Below, piece after piece: positions 1 through 8,610 of a DNA stretch of 64,000 nucleotides. Origin of the DNA: SZUA-430 sp964561925 (GTDB lineage: Bacteria; Pseudomonadota; Alphaproteobacteria; Micropepsales; Micropepsaceae); NCBI GenBank assembly GCA_964561925.1, contig CAZLRW010000002.1, forward strand, positions 40,944-104,943, written 5' to 3'. Below the pieces are notes generated by a model that was not told the DNA's origin, searched no databases, and saw only the letters and a list, made by a program, of their open reading frames with translations. A program made the translations under genes and the position numbers. The first letter of the stretch is position 1; each line of letters opens with the position of its first letter.

Positions 1-1191
1 GAAGAAGCCGAGGCCGAGGCCCGCGTGGCCGTCGGCGTGAAGATTGGCGGGCGCGCCTTCCTTGCGGTTCGAGTCGAGGCCTGCGCGCGAGGTGACATAA
101 GGCTCGCCCAAGCGCGTCAGGATTTCGGTGTCGAACCCCGTGCCGTCGTCGCCGATCGTCATGTCGACGCTGGTGTCGTTCCAGGTGGCGTCGATGTCGA
201 CCTTCGTCGTGGCGAAGTCGACCGCGTTCTCGATCAGGTTGCCGATGCCGTGCACGACTTCCGGCGTGCGCAGGACGTTGATGGCGCCTTCGCCGTGGGC
301 CCTGACGTTGATGTCGATGCCGAAGCCGCGGTGAGGTTCGGCGATTTCGTCGATCAGGGCGGCAAGCGGCAGACGCTGTACGACGTTGTCTTCGTCCGTA
401 TCCTGCTGCGAGAGGCGCGAGAGAATCTCCCGGCAGCGTTCGGCCTGGCTGCGCAGCAGCCGAACGTCCTCAAGCCAGGGGCTTTCTTGCGGGATGTCGC
501 GTTCGAGTTCGCGCGCGACGACAGAGATCGTGCCCAAGGGCGTGCCGAGTTCGTGGGCCGCTGCTGCTGCCAGTGCGCCCAAATCGGACAAGCGTTGCTC
601 GCGCGCGAGGGCCGATTGGGCGGCGGCGAGCGCGGCTTGCATGCGCCGCGCCTCGTCGGCGGTGCGCCAGGCGTAAATCAGGCTGAAGCCGATGCAGAGC
701 GTGAGGGCCACCCAGTTCCCGGCGATGTAGAGCGCGGGCAGGCTCAACGGCGCGTTCGGGTCCCAGGGCAGCGGCCAGTGCAGGACGGAGATCGTCGAGA
801 TGCAGCCGAGCGCCAGGAAGGCGAGCGCCAGCGTCGAGCCGAGGCTCAAGTTGGCGGCCGAGATCACGACGGGGGCGAGAAAGAGGATGGAAAACGGATT
901 CTCGATGCCGCCGGTCAAAGCCAGCATCGCGGTCAGCTGCATGATGTCGAAGGCCAGGTGAGCGGTTGCCTCGCGCTCGCTCAAGACATGGACGTTGGGG
1001 TAGAGGAAGAACATCAGCGCGTTGAAGGCGACGGCCACGCCGATCACCATGAGGCACTGCACGATCGGCAGCTGATACTTCAGGCCGAGGAAGACGATGA
1101 AGATCGCGACCAACTGCCCGATGACGCCGAGCGAGCGGACGAAGATCAGCGTGCGCAGACGGATGCTCGAGCTGGCGCTCGGCGCCCGCAC
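1..1191 (-). CDS. regB: RegB/ActS/PrrB-type redox sensor histidine kinase (C-terminus beyond window)
   Basis: Membrane sensor kinase of the global redox two-component system. Reading from a GTG at 1191, the N-terminal half is about six hydrophobic segments and contains GGIENPF, the quinone-binding heptapeptide of RegB. Then follow the H-box HELGTPLGTIS, the redox-box AERCREIL with the conserved regulatory cysteine, and an ATPase domain ending at the G2 box GLGLGFF at the window edge. Roughly the last 40-60 residues and probably the partner regulator regA lie outside. It begins about 32 nt downstream of the ankyrin gene on the same strand, so co-transcription is likely. The start is uncertain because in-frame codons continue upstream. 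The family call rests on three signatures seen directly. Confidence 0.88.
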   Translation of the reverse strand, partial: MRAPSASSSIRLRTLIFVRSLGVIGQLVAIFIVFLGLKYQLPIVQCLMVIGVAVAFNALMFFLYPNVHVLSEREATAHLAFDIMQLTAMLALTGGIENPFSILFLAPVVISAANLSLGSTLALAFLALGCISTISVLHWPLPWDPNAPLSLPALYIAGNWVALTLCIGFSLIYAWRTADEARRMQAALAAAQSALAREQRLSDLGALAAAAAHELGTPLGTISVVARELERDIPQESPWLEDVRLLRSQAERCREILSRLSQQDTDEDNVVQRLPLAALIDEIAEPHRGFGIDINVRAHGEGAINVLRTPEVVHGIGNLIENAVDFATTKVDIDATWNDTSVDMTIGDDGTGFDTEILTRLGEPYVTSRAGLDSNRKEGAPANLHADGHAGLGLGFF

Positions 1192-1223
1192 GGCCCATAA
1201 GCTCGTCGCTTGTCCGTCGGCGG

Positions 1224-1805
1224 CTATTTCGGTTTCGCCTTCTTCAAAAGGGCGACGAGATCGGCCCGCTGATTGCGTTCGGCGATGTCGAGCGCCGTCG
1301 CGCCGGAGGCGTCCGTTTCCTCGACGTTCGCGCCGCGATCGAGGAGGAGCTTCACCATTTCTCTGTGTCCGGCGCGCGTCGCCTTGATCAGTGCCGTTTC
1401 GCGCAAGGCGCCGGGCAGGTCAATATCGGCCTTGTTGTCGAGAAGGTAGGCCGCGATCGCGATGTCGCCATTCGCGCCGGCCAGCGTCAGCGCGGTCGTG
1501 TCGTCTTTGCTGCGGTCGTCCGGCCGGGCGCCGTTCTCGATCAGAATTTTCACGACGTCGAGGTTGCGCGACGCCGTCGCCAAAACGATCAGCGGCGTGC
1601 CGTCGGCGGCGCGCTTGTGAACGGAGGCGCCGGCGACCAAGGCGGCGTTCGTGTCTTCGACCGAACCTTTTTCGACGGCGCGAACGATCGGCGCGTCGCC
1701 GAAGAGTTCGTCCAGCGGCGAGGCGGCATTCGCGGCACCTACGCCCGCCACCGACACAGCCGCCGCTGCTACCCACGCCAGCCAGTTCTTGCGCATCGCC
1801 TGCAT
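1224..1805 (-). CDS. Exported ankyrin-repeat protein
   Basis: A 193-residue protein beginning MQAMRKNWLAW with a typical Sec signal peptide ending near ANAAS, followed by four to five ankyrin repeats with the usual pattern (for example DGTPLIVLATASRN, ETALIKATRAGH, GATALDIAERN). The start at 1805 is chosen because a GGGGAC ribosome site lies just upstream; a longer frame upstream of it would bury the signal peptide. It is probably a periplasmic protein-protein interaction module. It lies directly upstream of the regB-like kinase, so it may act with it or simply share its transcript. No catalytic motif is visible. Confidence 0.85.
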   Translation of the reverse strand: MQAMRKNWLAWVAAAAVSVAGVGAANAASPLDELFGDAPIVRAVEKGSVEDTNAALVAGASVHKRAADGTPLIVLATASRNLDVVKILIENGARPDDRSKDDTTALTLAGANGDIAIAAYLLDNKADIDLPGALRETALIKATRAGHREMVKLLLDRGANVEETDASGATALDIAERNQRADLVALLKKAKPK

Positions 1806-1958
1806 GTCCCCGTTGCGCGCCGTTAACTCCCGACCCGCGGCGCCGATAATAGCGGGTGGCGATGGCTTGGGAAGTGGCGGCAAATTCCTCAGGATTTATC
1901 CGCCATTAAGGGCCGATCTTTAGATTTTGCAGCCGGTTGAACAGGACATCCGGCTCGC

Positions 1959-3905
1959 ATGGGCAAGGGCAACGGCAAGCGGCGCGGCGGTACGCGCGCG
2001 CAACGCGCGGAGGCCGCCGAAGACGCGGCTGCGCCGACGCGCGGCTGGCGCCTGCTGCACCGAGCCGCCGTCGCCGGTGTTTGGCTCTCGCTGTTCGTCG
2101 CAGGATTGCTCGCCTATTTCGCGGCCGATCTGCCGTCGACCGACGGATTGCGGCGGCAGGACAGCGCGCACGCCGTGACGCTTCTCGACGCGAACGGGCG
2201 GATCATCGCGCGGCGCGGCATCGATTCCGGCTTGCCGGTCGCGATCGGCGATCTGCCGCCCTATGTCGCCCAAGCGGTGCTCGCGAGCGAGGACCGGCGC
2301 TTCTATTCGCATTTCGGTTTGGACCTTTGGGGGCTGGGACGGGCCGCCTTCGTCAACATGCAAGAAGGGCGGATCGTTCAGGGCGGATCGACGATCACGC
2401 AGCAATTGGCGAAGAATTTGTTCCTCGAGCCCGAGCGCACCTACTCGCGCAAGATCCAGGAGGCGTTGCTTGCGGTCTATCTCGAGATGTCGTTCTCGAA
2501 GGACGAGATTCTGGCGATCTATCTGAACCGCGTCTATTTCGGCGCCGGGGCCTACGGGCTCGATGCCGCGGCGCGGCGCTATTTCAACAAGCCCGCGTCG
2601 CGGCTGACGCTGGTGGAGGCGGCGATCCTGGCGGGCCTCTTGAAGGCGCCGACGCGTTACTCGCCGGTCAACGGGATCGAACTGGCGCAAGCGCGGGCGC
2701 GCATCGTGCTGCAGGCGATGGTCGATGTCGGCTATATCGACGAGGCGGCGCGCGACGAGGCGCTGCACACGCGGCCGAAGCTCGCGACGGGCCCCGCGGT
2801 CTCGGGCAATCAGTATTTCGCCGATTGGATCATGGAGCAGTTGCCGGGGCTGGTCGGGCGGCCGGACACGGACATCGTGGTGGAGACGACGCTCGATCTC
2901 GGTCTGCAACGGCTTGCCGAGGACGCGGTCATCAAGACGCTGCGCGAGAAAGGGGCCGCCGACACGCAAGGCGCGCTGATCGCCATGACGCCCGACGGGG
3001 CGGTCAAGGCGATGGTCGGCGGGCGCTCGTACATGATGTCGGAGTTCAACCGCGCCACGCAGGCCAAGCGTCAGCCCGGGTCGGCGTTCAAGCCGTTCGT
3101 GTTTTTGACCGCGCTTGAAGCCGGCCGCTCGCCGATGTCGCGCGTCACCGATGCGAAAGTGACCTATCGCGGCTGGACGCCCGCGAACTATTCCGACACG
3201 TACGAAGGCGACATGACGCTGGGCGATGCGCTGGCGAAGTCGGTGAACACGGTGGCGGTGCAGCTCTGTCTCGAACTTGGGCCGGAGACGGTTGCGAGCA
3301 CGGCCAGGCGCATGGGCATTCTCTCGGATCTCGCCGCGGTGCCGTCGCTTGCGCTCGGAACGTCGGAGGTGACGCTGCTCGAGCTTGCGAACGCCTATGT
3401 GCCGTTCGCGACCGGCGGGCGCGGGGCTATCGCGCATGGCGTCAAGCGGGTGAAGGGGATCGACGGCGGCGTGCTCTACGAGCGGTCGGGCTCGGGCCTC
3501 GGGCCGCTCGTCGACGCCGATGTCGCGGGCGCGATGAACCGCATGCTGATCAAGGCGGTGCGCACGGGCACGGGCAAGGCCGCGCTTCTCGCCGACCGGC
3601 CGTCGGCGGGTAAGACCGGCACGTCGCAGGACTTCAAAGACGCTTGGTTCATCGGCTACACGCGCCAGCTCGTGGCCGGGGTCTGGGTCGGCAACGACGC
3701 GAACCAGGCGATGAGCAAGTCGATCCGCGGCGGTACGCTGCCCGCCACGATGTGGAAGTCGTTCATGGCGCGCGCGATGGCCGGAAAGCCCGCGCAGCCT
3801 CTGCCCGGCGACGACGTCGTCGATCCGCCGGAGGCGGACGATGGCTCGGCGTTCGACGATCTGCTGGCAGGGTTGTTCGAGGACAAGAAAGACAAGGCGA
3901 ACTGA
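1959..3905 (+). CDS. Class A penicillin-binding protein (PBP1A family)
   Basis: Bifunctional peptidoglycan polymerase and cross-linker of the inner membrane. After a basic N-terminus and one membrane anchor (about residues 33-52) comes a GT51 glycosyltransferase domain with EDRRFYSHFG (catalytic Glu111) and GGSTITQQLAKNL. The transpeptidase domain has SAFK (nucleophile Ser375), SVN (Ser428) and KTGT (Lys552). At 648 residues it is shorter than typical PBP1a (about 720-850) and lacks the OB-fold insert and long C-terminal tail. The C-terminus is acidic. It stands alone, with its 3' end facing the YgjP-like gene. Confidence 0.93.
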   Translation: MGKGNGKRRGGTRAQRAEAAEDAAAPTRGWRLLHRAAVAGVWLSLFVAGLLAYFAADLPSTDGLRRQDSAHAVTLLDANGRIIARRGIDSGLPVAIGDLPPYVAQAVLASEDRRFYSHFGLDLWGLGRAAFVNMQEGRIVQGGSTITQQLAKNLFLEPERTYSRKIQEALLAVYLEMSFSKDEILAIYLNRVYFGAGAYGLDAAARRYFNKPASRLTLVEAAILAGLLKAPTRYSPVNGIELAQARARIVLQAMVDVGYIDEAARDEALHTRPKLATGPAVSGNQYFADWIMEQLPGLVGRPDTDIVVETTLDLGLQRLAEDAVIKTLREKGAADTQGALIAMTPDGAVKAMVGGRSYMMSEFNRATQAKRQPGSAFKPFVFLTALEAGRSPMSRVTDAKVTYRGWTPANYSDTYEGDMTLGDALAKSVNTVAVQLCLELGPETVASTARRMGILSDLAAVPSLALGTSEVTLLELANAYVPFATGGRGAIAHGVKRVKGIDGGVLYERSGSGLGPLVDADVAGAMNRMLIKAVRTGTGKAALLADRPSAGKTGTSQDFKDAWFIGYTRQLVAGVWVGNDANQAMSKSIRGGTLPATMWKSFMARAMAGKPAQPLPGDDVVDPPEADDGSAFDDLLAGLFEDKKDKAN

Positions 3906-3921
3906 CCGGATCGCCTGCTCT

Positions 3922-4710
3922 CTAAGCCGCGGCGCGGCGGCGTTTGGGCTTTTGGGCGGTGTAGCGGTGGAGTTCGGTGCCGTTTTCGCGCAGCCAGGTT
4001 TGCGCCGCGACGGCGTCGTCTTGGCCCACGAGCCGGTCGACGATGCGCCAGAAACGCACGCCGTGGTTCATCTCGCGCAGGTGCGCGACTTCATGGGCGG
4101 CGACGTAGTTCAAGACGAATGCCGGCGCCATGACGAGGCGCCAGGAGAGCGAGACGGCGCCGCTCGTCGAGCAGGAGCCCCAACGGCTGGTCGCGTCGCG
4201 CACCGTGATGCGCGAGACCTTCACGCCCAATTCTTCGGCCAGCGCATTGATGCGGCGCGTGATCTGGGTCCGCGCCTGCTTCTTCAGCCAATCTTCGATG
4301 CGGCGCGGCGCGTGTTCGCGCTTGCCCGTGACGCGGATCGTGGGACGCGACGCGTCGTTGTCGACCCACACGCCGCCGCGTTCGGGCGTCAGGCGAATGA
4401 CATAGAGGCTGCCCTTGAAGAGCACGGTGTCGCCGGGTTCGAGATAGACCGGTTCGGGCACGCGGGCGAGGCGGCCGGCGATCCAGTCGCCCTCCTGGCG
4501 CGCGAAGTCGAGCGCCTTGGGGACGGAGCGTTCGGAGGGGGCGATCACCGCGACTTCGCCGGTCGACGGGTGCACCTTGACGATCAAACGCCTGGCGCGC
4601 GGGTTCAGGCGCACATTCACCGCAACCGAGCGCCCCCGGATCTTCAGCGTCTCTTGGCGCGACCGCTTCTCCACGACCTTAGACCCTCGCTCGAAAACCG
4701 TTACACTCAC
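3922..4710 (-). CDS. YgjP/M48-type zinc metallopeptidase domain protein
   Basis: A 262-residue protein of the YgjP/WLM (DUF45) family. The C-terminal half contains HEVAHLREMNHG, an HExxH zinc motif with a third His downstream, preceded by the family motif TSRWGSCS. The N-terminal half is the basic beta-rich region typical of YgjP. The best start is GTG at 4710, 45 nt from the divergent VOC gene. There is no signal peptide, so it is probably cytoplasmic. The substrate is unknown, and family members are often linked to restriction or repair loci without a settled role. Confidence 0.85.
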   Translation of the reverse strand: MSVTVFERGSKVVEKRSRQETLKIRGRSVAVNVRLNPRARRLIVKVHPSTGEVAVIAPSERSVPKALDFARQEGDWIAGRLARVPEPVYLEPGDTVLFKGSLYVIRLTPERGGVWVDNDASRPTIRVTGKREHAPRRIEDWLKKQARTQITRRINALAEELGVKVSRITVRDATSRWGSCSTSGAVSLSWRLVMAPAFVLNYVAAHEVAHLREMNHGVRFWRIVDRLVGQDDAVAAQTWLRENGTELHRYTAQKPKRRRAAA

Positions 4711-4755
4711 CCCACATCGCCCACGGACTCCTCACCCATTGCCAGGCTTCAGACC

Positions 4756-5181
4756 ATGACGGAGCGACCGCGTTTTCACTTGGCCTTTCCCGTTCACGAC
4801 CTGGACAAGGCGCGCGCCTTTTACGGCGGGGTGCTCGGTTGTCCGGAGGGCCGATCCTCTGCCGAATGGGTCGACTTCGACTTCTTCGGGCATCAAATCG
4901 TCACCCATTTGACCCCCTCCACCGACACAAGGGAAGGGAGAAACGAGGTTGACGGCGAACTCGTGCCCGTGCGCCACTTCGGTGTCATCCTAACCCCTTC
5001 TAAATTCAGAGAAATCGCTGCCAAACTGCGTGCCGGAGGCGCGCCGTTTTTGATCGAGCCTCAGACCCGATTTCAGGGACTTCCCGGTGAGCAATTAACG
5101 ATGTTCGTCAGCGACCCTTCGGGCAACGCCTTGGAATTCAAGGCCTTCGCGGACGACCGGATGGTCTTTGCGAAGTCTTAA
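4756..5181 (+). CDS. VOC-superfamily (glyoxalase/dioxygenase fold) protein
   Basis: A 141-residue single-chain VOC protein of two beta-alpha-beta-beta-beta modules: FHLAFPVHDLDKARAFYGGVLG, then VRHFGVILTPSKF and FVSDPSGNALEFKAF. His and Glu residues at the usual metal positions (PVHD, GHQIV, RHFG, LEFK) are present, so it probably binds a divalent metal. Size and sequence resemble bacterial glyoxalase-like dioxygenases of unknown substrate. It is divergent from the YgjP-like gene. Confidence 0.85.
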   Translation: MTERPRFHLAFPVHDLDKARAFYGGVLGCPEGRSSAEWVDFDFFGHQIVTHLTPSTDTREGRNEVDGELVPVRHFGVILTPSKFREIAAKLRAGGAPFLIEPQTRFQGLPGEQLTMFVSDPSGNALEFKAFADDRMVFAKS

Positions 5182-5213
5182 CGAACAGCGTGTTCCTTAA
5201 TATCACAGTAAGG

Positions 5214-5840
5214 TTAACGAAGGGTTAGCCCGAGGTGCGTTTCCAGCGCCTCGATCGCGGGGGCGGCCGCTTCGACTTTGATCGTGGTCATGCCGAGTTC
5301 GCGGGCCGGTTTCAGGTTGATCCCGAGGTCGTCGAGATAGATCGCGCGGGCGGGATCGACGGCAAGACGGTCGAGCATCATCCGGTAGATGCGCGGATCG
5401 GGTTTGCGGATGGCGACCTTCGAAGATTCGATGACGTGATGGAACAGCGTCATTGCCTCGTCGACACCGGCGTTGCGCCAGGTGTCGGCCTTCTCGGATT
5501 TCACGTTGTTTGTGATGCAGCCGGTTTTGAAGCGCGCCGAAATGCGGCGTAGCGCTTCGAGCATCGCGGGACGCACGGCGCCGTGCAGGCAGGCGAGTAC
5601 GTCGCGGCCGGGAAGATCGACGCCGATGGCGCGGGCTTCCGCTGCGAAAACCTGGTCGAAGACGTCGAGACCGATCTCCGAACGTTCGAAACGTGCCCAG
5701 GCGTTGGCGTGCGGGTTCGTCGCGTTGATGCGGCGGATCGTGTCCTTCGGAATGCCGCGCGCCGCTTCAAGACGGTTGAACGCCTCGAACGGGCTCTCGG
5801 TGATGACGCCGCCGAAGTCGAAAATGACCGCTTCGAACAA
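5214..5840 (-). CDS. HAD-superfamily (subclass IA) hydrolase
   Basis: Probable small-molecule phosphatase of about 208 residues. Motif I is FDFGGVITES, motif II ITNN, motif III Lys is in RKPDPRIY and motif IV is YLDDLGIN. It resembles the group related to the N-terminal phosphatase domain of epoxide hydrolase and ACAD10. I place the start at a TTG at 5840, because GGGAGA sits about 7 nt upstream and the protein then begins LFEAVIFDFGG, as is usual. A GTG at 5876 gives 12 more residues without a good ribosome site. Substrate unknown. Confidence 0.85.
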   Translation of the reverse strand: MFEAVIFDFGGVITESPFEAFNRLEAARGIPKDTIRRINATNPHANAWARFERSEIGLDVFDQVFAAEARAIGVDLPGRDVLACLHGAVRPAMLEALRRISARFKTGCITNNVKSEKADTWRNAGVDEAMTLFHHVIESSKVAIRKPDPRIYRMMLDRLAVDPARAIYLDDLGINLKPARELGMTTIKVEAAAPAIEALETHLGLTLR

Positions 5841-6023
5841 GATAAGTCTCCCTACTTTGGGTACGAAGGTTGGCACGGCGAAGGCGACGGCGTCACGCCG
5901 TCACCAGGCGATTCCCGGCGTTCTTCCCTAGGGGCACCGGCGCGCGCCCTTGCGGCTGTATGTCCCTTGTGAAACGTTCCGGCCGCAACCCTATTGTTCG
6001 AATGACGTTCCAAGGATCACTCG

Positions 6024-6437
6024 ATGCCTGAAGCCCGTTCCGGCGGGCGGCCCCGGCCGCGTTCGCCCCACATTCAGATCTATCGCTGGCCGATCACGAT
6101 GGGGACTTCCATCCTGCATCGGATCACGGGGGTGGGGCTCGCGTTCGGGACGTTCATCCTGCTTTGGTGGCTGGTCGCGGCAGCGCTGGGGCCGGAGCCT
6201 TACGCGGTGTTCGCGGCGAGTGCTTCGCACTGGTTCGGGCGGCTCGTGCTCTTCGGTTTCACGCTTGCGCTCGTCTATCACGCGCTGAACGGCGTCAGGC
6301 ACTTGTTCTGGGATCTGGGAGCCGGCTTCAAACTCGAGACCGCGAACGCCACGGGGCTTGTCGTCTACGGTCTCACGCTTGCGATCACGTTTCTTGTCTG
6401 GGTCGTCGCGTACAGTTCCATGGGGGCCTGGCAATGA
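6024..6437 (+). CDS. sdhC: Succinate dehydrogenase cytochrome b556 subunit
   Basis: Membrane anchor and haem/quinone subunit of complex II, 137 residues. It has the SdhC signature HIQIYRWPITMGTSILHRITG and three transmembrane helices, with the haem-ligand region at YHALNGVRHLFWD. It overlaps sdhD by ATGA, so the two anchor subunits are translationally coupled. It is first gene of the sdh run and divergent from the HAD gene. Confidence 0.95.
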   Translation: MPEARSGGRPRPRSPHIQIYRWPITMGTSILHRITGVGLAFGTFILLWWLVAAALGPEPYAVFAASASHWFGRLVLFGFTLALVYHALNGVRHLFWDLGAGFKLETANATGLVVYGLTLAITFLVWVVAYSSMGAWQ

Positions 6438-6808
6438 GCATTCAAACGCCCTTGGGCCGCGTGCGCGGGCTTGGTTCCGCGAAGTCGGGCGTCGCACATT
6501 TTTGGCACCAGCGGTTGTCTGCGGCGGCATTGGTGCCGCTCACAATCTGGTTCGTGTGGTCGGTCGCGCGTTACGCCGGCGCGCCTTATGCCGAGGTGGT
6601 CGCGTTTTTTCACAATCCGTTCAATGCGGCGGCGATGCTGCTGTTCGTGTTGGGAGGGCTCTATCACATGGTGCTCGGGCTGCAGGTCGTGGTCGAAGAC
6701 TACATTCGCCGCGAGACGACCAGGCTCGGCCTTCTGATTCTCATCAACTTCGCTGCGTTCGCGGCCGGCGTGACTGCGGTCATTGCCGTGCTGCGGCTTG
6801 CGGTTTAG
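6434..6808 (+). CDS. sdhD: Succinate dehydrogenase hydrophobic membrane anchor subunit
   Basis: A 124-residue subunit with three transmembrane helices. The N-terminus (RVRGLGSAKSGVAHFWHQRL) and the His in GGLYHMVLGLQVVVEDYI, the probable haem ligand, fit alphaproteobacterial SdhD. The start codon overlaps the sdhC stop. sdhA begins 10 nt after its stop. Confidence 0.94.
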   Translation: MSIQTPLGRVRGLGSAKSGVAHFWHQRLSAAALVPLTIWFVWSVARYAGAPYAEVVAFFHNPFNAAAMLLFVLGGLYHMVLGLQVVVEDYIRRETTRLGLLILINFAAFAAGVTAVIAVLRLAV

Positions 6809-6818
6809 GAGCCGCGTC

Positions 6819-8606
6819 ATGGCCGCTTATCCGATCACCGATCATACGTTCGACGTCGTCGTCGTGGGCGCGGGCGGCGCGGGCTTGCGCGCGACGCTCG
6901 AGGCGGCACGGCATGGGTTGAAGGTCGCCAACATCACGAAGGTGTTCCCGACGCGCAGCCACACGGTCGCCGCGCAAGGCGGCATCTCGGCCGCGCTTGG
7001 CAACATGGAGCCCGACGACTGGCGCTGGCATATGTACGACACGGTGAAGGGGTCGGACTGGCTCGGCGACCAGGACGCGATCGAGTATCTGTGCCGGCAC
7101 GCGCCGGAAGCGGTCTATGAGCTCGAGCATTTCGGCGTGCCGTTTAGCCGTACGGAAGAAGGCAAGATCTATCAGCGCGCCTTCGGCGGCATGACGAAGG
7201 ACTACGGCAAGTCGTCGATCCAACGTACGGCGGCCGCCGCCGACCGCACGGGGCACGCGATCCTGCATACGCTCTATGGGCAGAGCCTGCGCTATGATGC
7301 CGAGTTCTTCATCGAGTACTTCGCACTCGACCTCATCATGGAAGACGGCCGCTGCCGCGGGTTGATGGCGTGGTCGCTCGACGACGGGTCCATCCACCGC
7401 TTCCGCGCGAACAAGGTGATCTTGGCGACGGGCGGTTACGGGCGGGCCTATTACACCTGCACCGGCGCGCACACACAGACGGGCGACGGCAACGCGATGG
7501 TGCTGCGCGCGGGGCTGCCGCTGCAAGACATGGAGTTCGTCCAGTTCCATCCGACCGGCGTCTACGGCGCGGGCGTGCTGATCACCGAGGGTGTGCGGGG
7601 TGAGGGCGGGTATCTGACGAACGCGAACGGCGAGCGCTTCATGGAACGCTACGCGCCGAGCGTGAAGGACCTTGCGTCGCGCGACGTCGTCAGCCGCGCC
7701 ATGACGATCGAGATTCGCGAGGGGCGCGGGGTCGGTCCCCACAAGGACCACATTCACCTGCACCTCAGCCATCTCGATCCGAAGATCATTCACGAACGGC
7801 TGCCGGGCATTTCCGAATCTGCGCGCATCTTTGCCGGCGTCGACGTGACGAAGCAGCCGATCCCGGTGCTTCCGACCGTGCACTACAACATGGGCGGCAT
7901 CCCCACGAACTATCACGGCGAGGTCGTGACGCTGAAGGACGGCAATCCGGACGCGGTCGTGCCGGGCTTGATGGCGATCGGCGAGGCGGCGTGCGTCTCG
8001 GTGCACGGCGCCAATCGGTTGGGTTCGAACTCGTTGATCGATCTTGTCGTGTTCGGAAAGGCCGCGGGCCTGAAGTGCGCCGCCGACGTGAAGCCCGGCG
8101 AACGGCAGGCGGAGTTCGCCAAGGGTGCGGGCGATCATGCGCTGGCGCGGCTCGATCGGTTCCGCAACGCGAAGGGCGGCGCGCCGGCGTCGCAGCTCAG
8201 GTTGCGCATGCAGCGCGCGATGCAAAGCCACTGTCCGGTGTTCCGCGTCGGGTCGGAACTCAAGAAGGGCGTCGATGCGGTGGCGCAGATTTACAAAGAG
8301 TTGCCGAACATCGACGTGAAAGACCGATCGATGATCTGGAACAGCGATCTCGTCGAGACGCTGGAGTTCGACAATCTGATCGCCCAAGCGGCGGTGACGG
8401 TCGAGGGCGCCTATGCGCGCGAGGAAAGCCGCGGCGGTCATGCGCGCGAAGACTTCCCGAACCGCGACGATCAGAAGTGGATGAAGCACACGCTGTCGTG
8501 GTTCGATGCGAAGACCGGCGCCGTGAAGCTCGACTACCGGCCGGTGCACACTTTCACGCTGTCGAACGACGTCGAGTACATCGCGCCGAAGGCGCGCGTG
8601 TATTGA
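6819..8606 (+). CDS. sdhA: Succinate dehydrogenase flavoprotein subunit
   Basis: A 595-residue catalytic subunit oxidising succinate to fumarate. It shows the N-terminal Rossmann motif VVVGAGGAGLRATLEAA, the covalent-FAD site in RSHTVAAQGGI, the HPTG substrate loop, and catalytic Arg/His residues around NMGGIPTNYHGE and HGANRLGSNSLIDLVVFG. The C-terminus YRPVHTFTLSNDVEYIAPKARVY is typical. The gene is complete and full length. sdhB does not follow; it lies about 5 kb downstream. Confidence 0.97.
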   Translation: MAAYPITDHTFDVVVVGAGGAGLRATLEAARHGLKVANITKVFPTRSHTVAAQGGISAALGNMEPDDWRWHMYDTVKGSDWLGDQDAIEYLCRHAPEAVYELEHFGVPFSRTEEGKIYQRAFGGMTKDYGKSSIQRTAAAADRTGHAILHTLYGQSLRYDAEFFIEYFALDLIMEDGRCRGLMAWSLDDGSIHRFRANKVILATGGYGRAYYTCTGAHTQTGDGNAMVLRAGLPLQDMEFVQFHPTGVYGAGVLITEGVRGEGGYLTNANGERFMERYAPSVKDLASRDVVSRAMTIEIREGRGVGPHKDHIHLHLSHLDPKIIHERLPGISESARIFAGVDVTKQPIPVLPTVHYNMGGIPTNYHGEVVTLKDGNPDAVVPGLMAIGEAACVSVHGANRLGSNSLIDLVVFGKAAGLKCAADVKPGERQAEFAKGAGDHALARLDRFRNAKGGAPASQLRLRMQRAMQSHCPVFRVGSELKKGVDAVAQIYKELPNIDVKDRSMIWNSDLVETLEFDNLIAQAAVTVEGAYAREESRGGHAREDFPNRDDQKWMKHTLSWFDAKTGAVKLDYRPVHTFTLSNDVEYIAPKARVY

Positions 8607-8610
8607 TCCG

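Noticed and set aside
25..1200. Plus-strand open frame of 391 codons
   Set aside because: It is antisense to the regB-like kinase, which has clear motifs on the minus strand.
5214..5228. Near-CtrA site TTAA-N7-TTAG
   Set aside because: It lies at the convergent 3' ends of the VOC and HAD genes and includes the HAD stop codon, so it is not in a promoter position.
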